The notes under the pieces are model-generated. The model was not told the DNA's origin and did no database searches. It saw only the letters and a list, made by a program, of their open reading frames with translations. From a virus, in IMG/VR virus record IMGVR_UViG_3300028384_001071, positions 37,565 through 101,564 of that record: DNA of 64,000 bases; one strand, 5' to 3'. The position numbers and the translations under genes are program-made. This document shows positions 1 through 7,800 of the stretch, one piece after another (position 1 is the stretch's first letter; each line of letters starts with the position of its first letter).

Positions 1-1146
1 AGCACGAACATTCCTGTCAAACTGGATCAGCACGTTCACACGTCCTTCCTGATCCGTGACGGTGAAGAGTCGAAGTCCTTCAAGAGCCTGATCGAAGAGT
101 ACCTCGGCCCTGCGATGATCGCACAGGCTCGATTCGTCGATCAAGTCGTTCTCGGCCAGTTCCCGCAGTTCTTCGCGAACAGCTACGGTGGTCTCGGAAC
201 AATCAGCGAAGATAATGCCAAGGATCGCATCTTGGGTATTCGCAACGTCATGAACCAGACCAAGGCCCACACCAGTGGTCGCAACTTGATCTGGTCGCCA
301 GACGGCGAAACGGCAGCTTTGGGTGCGGAACTGTTCATCAGTGCTGAGAAGCGTGGTGACGAAGGTACTGCACTCCGAGAAGCCAGTCTCGGCCGCCTGT
401 TAGGTATGGACCACTGGATGGCTCAGAACATGTCAGCGTACGCTGACGGTGACGTCGCTGCTTCCGGTGCGGTCAACAGCGCTAATGGCTATGCCAAAGG
501 CACTACGAGCTTCGCAATCGACGGTTTCTCAACCGCAATCGGTGCGAACTCTTGGATCAAGGTTGAAGGCGATGACACCCCTCTGCGAGTTGTCACCACA
601 GTCGGCGGTTCAACGCCAACAAGCGTGACAGTCGCTTCTCCGGGCCTCGGCAAAGCTGTGAGCGATGACGCTGTCGTCACTCACTACGGCTCTGGTGCTG
701 TGAACCTCGCTGGCGGTTACTCTGTTGGTTACGACAAGTACATTGCTTTCGATGGCTTCACCGTGACCCCTCAGGTTGGCCAGTTTGTCACATTCGGCAC
801 TTCTGCGTCGTCTGCGGTCTACACGATCGTCGATGTCGAAGGTGCAACTCTCCTGCTGGACCGTCCGCTCGAAGCGGGTCTTGCTGACGACGATGTCGTC
901 AACTTGGGTCCGGGTGGAAATTACAACTTCGCGTTCCATCGCAATGCAGTTGCTCTGGTCACTCGACCACTTGCTCAGCCTCGAACCGGTGCTGGTGCGT
1001 TGTCTGCCGTTGTGAACTACAACGGTCTGTCAATGCGTGCCGTCATCACGTACGACGGTAACAAGCAGGGTCACTTGGTGACGCTCGACATGTTGTGCGG
1101 TGTGAAGGTACTGGATACCGACTTGGGTGCAGTTCTTTACGGCTAA
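1..1146 (+). CDS. Major capsid (coat) protein, P22 coat-like, 3' part
   Basis: The frame is open from base 1, so the 5' end lies outside the window; 381 codons are visible. The visible part resembles the P22 gp5-type coat family: IPVKLDQHVHTSFLI near the visible start, a middle stretch with GRNLIWSPDGE and LGRLLGMDHWMAQNM, and a beta-rich C-terminal half of Gly/Ser/Val-rich segments. The role would be the main shell protein of the head. It is followed by a strong terminator and then by neck and tail genes, the usual order in siphoviruses. Known from family: P22-like coats are common outside P22 itself. Inferred: the exact family, from fold-like motifs rather than an alignment. Confidence 0.8.
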   Translation, partial: STNIPVKLDQHVHTSFLIRDGEESKSFKSLIEEYLGPAMIAQARFVDQVVLGQFPQFFANSYGGLGTISEDNAKDRILGIRNVMNQTKAHTSGRNLIWSPDGETAALGAELFISAEKRGDEGTALREASLGRLLGMDHWMAQNMSAYADGDVAASGAVNSANGYAKGTTSFAIDGFSTAIGANSWIKVEGDDTPLRVVTTVGGSTPTSVTVASPGLGKAVSDDAVVTHYGSGAVNLAGGYSVGYDKYIAFDGFTVTPQVGQFVTFGTSASSAVYTIVDVEGATLLLDRPLEAGLADDDVVNLGPGGNYNFAFHRNAVALVTRPLAQPRTGAGALSAVVNYNGLSMRAVITYDGNKQGHLVTLDMLCGVKVLDTDLGAVLYG

Positions 1147-1159
1147 GATTCGCGGCTGG

Positions 1160-1190
1160 GTGAGGCCCATTTCGGTGGGCCTCACTTTAA
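1160..1190 (+). terminator. Terminator after capsid gene
   Basis: A perfect 10-bp hairpin, GTGAGGCCCA paired with TGGGCCTCAC, has a 6-base loop and is followed by TTT. It starts 13 bases after the capsid stop and could let the capsid message be made in excess of downstream tail genes. Confidence 0.8.
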
Positions 1191-1209
1191 CCCTTAGTCG
1201 GAGGACACA

Positions 1210-1479
1210 ATGGGAGATAACCATCCAAACCCCGTCACTCGGGTCATGACTCACAGTACTCCTATTACAACAGCACTGGCGATTGCTATCGCCGCCTTAT
1301 GCTTCTGGATCGGACAAGAATCTGCCACATTGAAAGCCGGTGTGTCTCAGAATTCAGTTTCGATAGAGTCAGAGACGCGTGAGTCACGTGAGTGGCGTAA
1401 GGAAGTCCAACTTATCATATCCAAGCTGACATCGTTGTCAGAAGATAACAAACGTCGATTGGATCTGTTGGAAGAGTAA
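1210..1479 (+). CDS. Small single-span membrane protein with coiled coil
   Basis: An 89-residue protein of unknown function. GGAGG lies 6 bases before the ATG. After a short polar N-terminus there is one hydrophobic segment (about residues 16-33, TTALAIAIAALCFWIG), then a charged helical tail rich in Glu, Arg and Lys that could form a coiled coil. It sits alone between the capsid terminator and the neck genes. A holin or antiholin role is possible from size and topology, but its place in the head-neck cluster does not favour that. I do not recognise the family. Confidence 0.6.
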   Translation: MGDNHPNPVTRVMTHSTPITTALAIAIAALCFWIGQESATLKAGVSQNSVSIESETRESREWRKEVQLIISKLTSLSEDNKRRLDLLEE

Positions 1480-1483
1480 CCCG

Positions 1484-1963
1484 ATGCCATCCAACCAGCT
1501 TCAGTTTATAAGACGGACGCTATACCGGCTGAAGCATCGGTATGGTGCCGAGGCGGAATTCTACGTTGAAGGTGAGCTAGTCGTCGATGAGGAAGCAGGG
1601 ACTGCTACCAAGGCGAGGGCGAAATACAAGATACGTAAAGTCATTCGATTACCTGAAGATCAAGAGAGATTTGATCCAAGGTACTTGCAATTCACGAGTC
1701 CGAACGGAACCACCTTTGATGGTTCCGTTCGGTCATTCATAGTTGACGGTAGAGATCTCTCCGGCTTTGAGCCGAACACCGCAACGTATCTGATATGCAA
1801 TGGACAGCGGTACAACATCAAGGCTGTGGAAGAGTTGGACTTCAATGCAGGGTACATGTTCGTCGGTAAGTATACCGAAGGAGCCCCACTTGAACGTATA
1901 TTGGAAGAGTCTCTCTCAAATCAGGTTAGTCTGACGCAGGGGGTGACTAATGAGTTCGATTAA
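1484..1963 (+). CDS. Putative head-tail connector (neck) protein
   Basis: A 159-residue protein with a basic N-terminal helix followed by a beta-rich body. No motif names it. The call rests on position: second gene after the coat gene, in a run of short genes ending at the tail tube, where siphoviruses encode connector and stopper proteins. It begins 5 bases after the preceding stop, and its 3' end overlaps the next gene by 14 bases, suggesting translational coupling. It could equally be a head-completion protein or stopper. Confidence 0.5.
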   Translation: MPSNQLQFIRRTLYRLKHRYGAEAEFYVEGELVVDEEAGTATKARAKYKIRKVIRLPEDQERFDPRYLQFTSPNGTTFDGSVRSFIVDGRDLSGFEPNTATYLICNGQRYNIKAVEELDFNAGYMFVGKYTEGAPLERILEESLSNQVSLTQGVTNEFD

Positions 1964-2420
1964 CGAGAATTGGGTCAGATGGTGTCACCACTCTATAGTG
2001 AAGCACTTCTACGACATTCTCAAAGATGAAGGTGAATGGTATGTTGAAGGCCGGATGCGTCCGGAGAATGAAACATACCCTCGCTATGAACTCCGTATTG
2101 ATGGACCTCACTTCAATGAAATATCAAATGCGTATTGGTACATAGACGTTGAAATCAACATCGCCATTTTGACGGTGCGTGATGACAAGGATATGTACCA
2201 ACATCAGAGATTAGTTGGTAAAGCCACTACGTGCTTTACTGATGACATACTCGTATACCAATTCGGTGAGACAGATAATCCTCTCCTTGGATGTTTCCGG
2301 GAGATGACAACGAGCAAGTTCGGTGAGAAGATTGTAGTGACAAACTATGGCGTCATCGGTGCCACAAGAATCACAGCTTCAACAGCCGAGGGTCACTACC
2401 GCATGTGTCTAAAAGGGTGA
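1950..2420 (+). CDS. Putative tail completion/terminator protein
   Basis: A 156-residue protein without a recognised motif. It lies directly before the tail tube gene, where tail terminator proteins are usually encoded, and its size fits. The sequence mixes alpha and beta segments (HYFYDILKDEGEWYVEGRM-like start region, then YWYIDVEINIAILTV), compatible with the small alpha/beta fold of tail terminators. The start overlaps the upstream gene. Assignment is by synteny and length only. Confidence 0.5.
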   Translation: MSSINENWVRWCHHSIVKHFYDILKDEGEWYVEGRMRPENETYPRYELRIDGPHFNEISNAYWYIDVEINIAILTVRDDKDMYQHQRLVGKATTCFTDDILVYQFGETDNPLLGCFREMTTSKFGEKIVVTNYGVIGATRITASTAEGHYRMCLKG

Positions 2421-2426
2421 TCGACA

Positions 2427-2912
2427 ATGGCACAAATTGATTTCAAGAAAGCTACCGTCAAAATCAAAGACGGTACTACTCCGACGCCGAATGAACTTAC
2501 AGTAGTCATTGGTGAAGGAAACCTGACTTACACTGAGCGAGTCAATCGTGAATACACTCTCGACCGAGGTGTCATCTACGGTGTCCGTGACGGTGATGAA
2601 GAGCCGATGGATGTCTCTCTCGAATTCCTCTGGGAATTCCTGACTGCTTCCACGGGTGAAACTCCAACGATTGAAGACGCCTTTAAGAATCGAGGCGAAG
2701 CAAGCGCTTGGGTGACGAGCGGGGACGACCCGTGTGAGCCGTTCGCCGTGGACATTGAAGTGGTTTACACTCCAGACTGTCCCGGCGTCGAGAATGAGAC
2801 AATTGTCTTGCCGGAATTCCGATACGAAGAGTTGGAGCATGACTTCGATGCCGGTTCGGTCTCTGTCTCCGGTAAGTGTAACGCCAAAGAAGCAACTGTC
2901 AGCCGGGCGTAA
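2427..2912 (+). CDS. Probable major tail tube protein
   Basis: A 161-residue acidic, beta-strand-rich protein. Features that fit tail tube proteins are the ITIKDG-like start (KATVKIKDGT), the segment VIGEGNLTYTERV, and the later DVSLEFLWEFL stretch, which resembles the beta-sandwich of tube subunits with one helix. It lies between the putative terminator protein and the chaperone genes, the usual place for the tube gene. The tube forms the lumen for DNA passage. Domain-level recognition is by eye and not from an alignment. Confidence 0.6.
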   Translation: MAQIDFKKATVKIKDGTTPTPNELTVVIGEGNLTYTERVNREYTLDRGVIYGVRDGDEEPMDVSLEFLWEFLTASTGETPTIEDAFKNRGEASAWVTSGDDPCEPFAVDIEVVYTPDCPGVENETIVLPEFRYEELEHDFDAGSVSVSGKCNAKEATVSRA

Positions 2913-2918
2913 TTCGCG

Positions 2919-3409
2919 ATGGCAGCAATCTCTTCAGTTAATGTTGTCGCACGCCTCACGGCTACCACAACGAAACCTGTCGCAGACGGATCATCTGTAG
3001 TACTGGGATACACGCAGGGCATCTACAAAGGTGCCCTGACGATGCTGATCTCTTCTACAATGATCGTCTGACAATTACGAACGGTGGTGCAACCGACCTC
3101 GACCTCTCAGGCACGCTTGAGAATCAGCTTGGCGAAGTTCAAACCTTCGTCACATTGTTCGGGATCTATGTGTACAATCGATCGACAACTGCGCCTGACG
3201 TTCTTCACGTCGGCGGAGACGCCAATGCTGTACCCCTGTTCGGTGCGGTGGCAGACTACCAGATCGTCGGGCCGGGTGGAGTTCTTCTCCTCGTGAACCC
3301 AACGGATGGCTGGGCTGTCACTGCCACAACAGGCGACATCATTGAAATCGCGAATCCAGGCGGAAATGACATCGACTGTGATGTCGCCCTGCTGGGCCGC
3401 TCAACGTAA
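2919..3409 (+). pseudogene. Frameshifted tail-region protein (two frames, one gene)
   Basis: An ATG at 2919 opens a frame that reads about 39 sensible codons (up to ...GIYKGA), then goes out of frame and stops at 3069. The -1 frame carries a coherent continuation from about 3035 to 3409 (DDADLFYNDRL, TNGGATDLDLSGTLENQLG, VYNRSTTAPDVLHVGG, ending LLGRST). Together they give a protein of about 163 residues resembling phage proteins with repeated beta strands near the tail tube. The break falls in GCCCTG; one extra C would join both parts. There is no canonical slippery heptamer, so a real deletion or an assembly error is likelier than programmed frameshifting. Downstream in-frame starts such as TTG 3155 would give only the last half. 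Confidence 0.65.
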
Positions 3410-3416
3410 TCTGAAC

Positions 3417-3444
3417 GCACGGCACCTCACTTGAGGTGTCGTGC
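3417..3444 (+). terminator. Hairpin before tail chaperone gene
   Basis: A 12-bp stem (GCACGGCACCTC with GAGGTGTCGTGC, one G-T pair) with a 4-base loop, followed by ATATTT. It could be a weak terminator or an RNA-stability hairpin between the tail-tube module and the chaperone gene. Confidence 0.55.
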
Positions 3445-3467
3445 ATATTTCCCATCGGAGACTTATC

Positions 3468-3944
3468 ATGAAATTCGGCGGACGCGAAGTCAAACCCAAT
3501 ATCGTACTCGTTCCTATTCCACGCGACAACGACGACGATTTCATCTTCCAGTTGAAAGCAGTTCCTGACCTTGAGAAGTTCATCGAACTGTGCCCTGAAC
3601 CAAAGCCACCGAAGAAGACCTTCCCAGGTGGCCGGACGGCAGTGGATCGTGAAGATCCAGAGTTCACCAAGAAGCTCGAAGAACACGCAGAATACCGATT
3701 CCATTACATGGCCATCGAATCCCTCAAGGCAACAGAAGCCTTGGAGTGGGATACTGTCGACCATCTGAATCCTGAAACATGGTCCAATTGGATCGATGAG
3801 ATGAAGGAAGCTGGCTTCACTGAGGTGGAAGTCAACAGAGTGGTCAATGGAGTGATGGATGTAAACTGCCTAAATGAAGAGCGAGTCGAGGAGGCAAGGG
3901 CTCGTTTTTTAGCTGGACAACAGGCAGACCCAGAAAGCGAATAA
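3468..3944 (+). CDS. Tail assembly chaperone, short form (lambda gpG-like)
   Basis: A 158-residue acidic helical protein starting at an ATG with CGGAG 8 bases upstream. It lies between the tail tube and tape-measure genes, where long-tailed phages encode the chaperone that coats the tape measure during tail assembly. Its 3' part contains a T TTT TTA slippery sequence, and the -1 frame stays open to 4150, so ribosomes should make both this short form and a longer fusion. The position, acidity, slippery site and overlapping extension together make the role well supported, although the primary sequence itself was not recognised. Confidence 0.8.
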   Translation: MKFGGREVKPNIVLVPIPRDNDDDFIFQLKAVPDLEKFIELCPEPKPPKKTFPGGRTAVDREDPEFTKKLEEHAEYRFHYMAIESLKATEALEWDTVDHLNPETWSNWIDEMKEAGFTEVEVNRVVNGVMDVNCLNEERVEEARARFLAGQQADPESE

Positions 3945-4150
3945 CTCCGAAAGGCCGGACACAGCTCTACACTCTTTGGCGAGCCTGTGAACGACTGAAC
4001 ATCCGACCGCCCGGTGTTAAGCCCAATCTCGATGATTGTAGCTTCGAGACTTTGACAAATATCATAGCCTTTCATCAAATCCGTGAATTGGAAGAAGCGG
4101 ATGAGTTTGAGGCTATGGTCAAAGCATCAGCCGGAGGTAAGTTGAAATGA
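3468..4150 (+). CDS. Tail assembly chaperone, -1 frameshift fusion (gpG-T-like)
   Basis: This is the predicted -1 frameshift product. Reading stays in frame 0 to the codon TTA at 3909-3911, slips back one base on T TTT TTA, and continues as AGC TGG ACA to the stop TGA at 4148-4150. The fusion is about 227 residues. The added 79 or so residues look like real protein, with segments TQLYTLWRACERLNI and LTNIIAFHQIRELEEADEF. The stop overlaps the start of the next gene (ATGA). In lambda, the G-T fusion is made at low frequency and binds the tape measure through the T part. The same job is inferred here. Confidence 0.8.
3905..3911 (+). promoter_or_regulatory. Programmed -1 frameshift slippery site
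   Basis: The bases T TTT TTA fit the X XXY YYZ rule, with zero-frame codons CGT TTT TTA. This is the same heptamer class as the HIV-1 gag-pol site. The stop for frame 0 comes 11 codons later, and the -1 frame is open for about 80 codons. Confidence 0.85.
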
Positions 4151-4845
4151 GTTTCGTCAGTATGCAAGCTGACCTGTTGAAGATTAAGGAAGACGTGGCC
4201 ATCAAGTTGATAAGAGCAGCGGTGCGGCAGCAAATGCGTGTTGCCGCCCGTGCTTTTATCAGAGCAGCATTTCCTAGAGTGCCGGTTGATACCGGTATGT
4301 CTCGGGGTGCTTTCCTTGGGGTAGCTAAAGCCTTGAGAGTCAAGGTGCCGATCGCCCCGAGAAGATTCCGAACAGTAACGATTGACGGTAAGAACTACAA
4401 GCTCGATAATACCAAGCAACGGTATAAGAACGGGCAAATCAAGTCTCCCGATTTAGGTACGAGACTAACTGATGTGAACAGTGTTCCGAGTAAGGGAATA
4501 TCACAAGGCGGTGTGATACTTACACGTGGTAGCAAGTTCACCTTTAGATTGAATGTGAACATCTTGCAATATGACATACATGATGCTGGTACTTGGAGGG
4601 CATTAGAAGCAGGCCGTGCCGCCTTCACTCAGCATATGTTGACAGTTGCATCGACCCGACTTCCTACAATTGACAAGTACCTTGTCAAGAGTACGTTGAA
4701 AGTGAACGGTCAAACTATTACAAAATCGAAGGAACAATTCCTACGACGACGCATACCTAACTTGAGAGACAGAGAACGCTCTGCTTTCGAGTTGGGACTG
4801 ACAAGCGGTGAAGGTCTCGGTGATCTTCCAGTTGATCAAATCTGA
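4147..4845 (+). CDS. HK97 gp10-like protein (neck/tail completion)
   Basis: A 232-residue basic protein. The segment RVPVDTGMSRGAF near residues 45-57 matches the conserved P-x-D-T-G-x-L/M-R motif of HK97 gp10-family proteins, which act at the head-tail joint. Its ATG overlaps the stop of the frameshifted chaperone (ATGA), so its translation may be coupled to it. Location between chaperone and tape measure is unusual for a neck protein, which usually precedes the tail tube. It could therefore be a minor tail protein that uses the same fold. Confidence 0.6.
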   Translation: MSFVSMQADLLKIKEDVAIKLIRAAVRQQMRVAARAFIRAAFPRVPVDTGMSRGAFLGVAKALRVKVPIAPRRFRTVTIDGKNYKLDNTKQRYKNGQIKSPDLGTRLTDVNSVPSKGISQGGVILTRGSKFTFRLNVNILQYDIHDAGTWRALEAGRAAFTQHMLTVASTRLPTIDKYLVKSTLKVNGQTITKSKEQFLRRRIPNLRDRERSAFELGLTSGEGLGDLPVDQI

Positions 4846-4853
4846 GGTGACCC

Positions 4854-7800
4854 ATGACACAGAATGTGCAATTTGGAGGTAACACCGCAGGCTTGGAATC
4901 CGCATTGAAGCGGGTGAATAAGTTCTTCGATGCGACTAACAACAAGATCAAATCTGTTAGTCGAGCATCGGTATCACTTAACAAGCGTGGCGGCGAACTC
5001 CGAACAACAATCAGTGGATTGACAGTCGATGGTCAACGATTCACTGCGACACTTGACCGTGTCAAGACCAAAACCGGGAAGCTGACGAAGGATTGGAAGG
5101 TGATGAGAGTCGCCACCGACTCCGCCGCTGAAGGTCAGAAGCGTCTTCAAAAGGAATTGAAACGAACATCGGCTGAGGCAGCTAAAGTCAGTGCCCAGCA
5201 AGCAAAGATCAATAACAGGAAGGAAGCATCAAGATTCCTGAGAAGTAACATCACAGGTAACAGGCAATTGTTCCCTGATGGTTTTGGCTCAGGTACTACC
5301 GATGCTCAAAGGGCTAATGTCCAAGCTGCGATTGCAGCCACTGGTCGACTTATCGAACGTGGCGAGTTCACTCGGCAGCAGTTCGCACGGGTCGGCAACG
5401 ACATCCGGAATAACTTGAACGCAGCGTTCACAGGTCCGGAGGCTAAGGCGGCAGCAGCCTTCCGTCGAATTGACGCAGCGATGCGGAACACTGGGACCAC
5501 GGCTCAAGAGGCCGCGAAGAAGGTGATCTTGACATGGACTGGTGTAATTAGGCTGTTTGCAGTTCAAGCCTTGCACTTGGTTATCGGACGGATAATAAGC
5601 AGCTTCCGGGAAATGGTCACAACAACCGTTGACCTTTCGAAACGGATTGCGGAGATAGGGACGATCTCGCGTAACGCAAACGCAGGATTCGGGGAATGGT
5701 CAAGTGTGTTGAAGGAAGTATCCAATAACTTTGGATTGGATCTTCTAGATGTGGCCGAGGGTGCATATCAAGCACTGTCAAACCAAGTAGCGAATGCCGC
5801 AACTGTTCAAGGCTTCTTAAACGAAGCCGCGTCATTCGGTCGAATTACAAACTCTAGTTTGACAGACTCTGTAAACCTTCTGTCGTCAGCAGTCAATGCT
5901 TATTCGTCACAAGGATTGTCAGCCGCCCGAGCATCAGAAGTCTTCTTCAAGACTATTGAACTTGGCCGTGTTCGTGCATCTGAACTAGCCAACACGTTAG
6001 GTACATTACTGCCGCTTACTTCACAGTTAGGTGTGTCGGTTGAAGAAGCCGCAGCAAGTGTTGCGACTCTGACCATTCAAGGTATCAGATCTGACACAGC
6101 GTTGACACTCATGCGTAATGTCATGCTTGGCCTTATTAAGCCAACCGACAGCATGAAGCAGTTGATGGAAGAATGGGGTGTTAGCACTGGTGAAGCGGCG
6201 ATCGCTACATTCGGATTGTCCGGAGTTCTTGAGCGATTGAACCAAGAAGCCCTTAGCGGTGGGATTACTCGTATCGGTGAACTAGCGGGCCGTCTGCGAA
6301 ACATTCAAGGTGTCATCGGTACTACCGGTAACGCCTTTGGTAAATTCAACGACAACCTTCGTGAAATTCAAGAAAATGCAGCCTCGTCATTCGACATTGC
6401 AGATCGCATAGCATCGAACTCACTGGGCAATCGACTGTCGGTACAGTTCCGGGAATTCCAGAACTTCTTCCGGACAGAACTAGGCCCTGCACTTTCGAGA
6501 AGTATCGCAGACCTTGTTGATAGGTTCGGAGGTGTTGATACAATCTTGAAGAATCTGATCGGACCATTCCAATCATTCTTCAATATCATGTCATCATTCA
6601 CCGAAGTGATCACAGCAGTCATAACTCCCATCGCGGATATGGCAAGTAGTTTAGGATTAGTCTCAGCCGGTGGAAGCCTACTCGGACCAATCTTAGCGGC
6701 ACTGACTGTTCGATGGGTTACAATGCGTGCCCAAGTCGTGGCATCGTCTGCTGCGACATTGTTAGCAGCGGCAGCTAAAGGTAAGCTCGGAGTATCTGCC
6801 CGTAGACTCGGTGCAATAATCCGATTGAATCGAATCCGGTTCAAGAATCTAACAGCATCTATAAGAGCCAACGCTCAAGCGGCAACTCTTCTGAATGCTG
6901 GTAGTAGAGCTTTGAGTGTCACAACTAGACTACTCGGATCTGCCTATCAGAGGGTGACAGCCTTCTTAATCCAGAACCGGATAGCTCAAGGCGTCTCGAA
7001 TTTCACTACTAAGATTGCAACCACAACTCAGAGTTTGTTCAGAACTGCCCTTCTTGCGACGACATTTCAATTAGGCATTTTCCGAGCAGCGTTACTTCAA
7101 ACAAACATCGGCACGAAGCTGGTAAACGTATCCTTGAACATCGCAGCAATTGGTACGAGGTTGTTTGGTTCGAGTTCAGCGATCGCAGCCGGTGGGGTGT
7201 TAGCTCTGACAGTTGCTACACGAGCGTTGGCTATCGCAGTCAATTCGGCATTCTTCTTCCTACCATTACTGATTGGATTCTTCATTGAAGCCGGTCAAGC
7301 GGCGGAAATGGAGTTTGCTAATAAGCTCGATGTCGCAGTCGAAGAGTCTCGAAGGTTAGGTCAGGAATCCTTAAAGGAACTGAACAAGAGTCTCGATGAG
7401 AACAAAGTAGCCTTCACGGATGTGGCAGATGCAATATCTGGTAAGTATCTGAAGGCCATCGCTGAGGTCCGTCGAGAAGCATTGAAGCTGTCAGGTGAAG
7501 AACTTAACGGAGCCTTTGATGGTTCTCTGGGTTCTATCAATCCTGATGATCTTGCTCAAGAACTAGGATTCGACAACAAGACAGCCAAGGATGCGGCTAA
7601 GGAAGCTGTTAAGTCGATCGAAGATAGCCGCTCGAAAGTCGAGAAGCTATTGTCGTCTATCACCGAGCTGCAAGAAGGAATTGCAGATCGTGCGTTGACG
7701 ACGACCGCTGATAGTATCAAAGCAGCATCTGGTAATCTTGAAGAAGTCGCCTTCTTGCAAGGCGAGCTTGAGAAGCTACTGACTCGTTCAGATACCTTCT

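Noticed and set aside
3030-3040. Programmed -1 frameshift in the tail-region gene
   Set aside because: The codons AAA GGT GCC CTG do not form an X XXY YYZ heptamer, and re-pairing after the slip would fail.
6368-6871. 167-codon minus-strand frame in the tape measure gene
   Set aside because: Shadow frame with no start signal; the tape measure frame is continuous.
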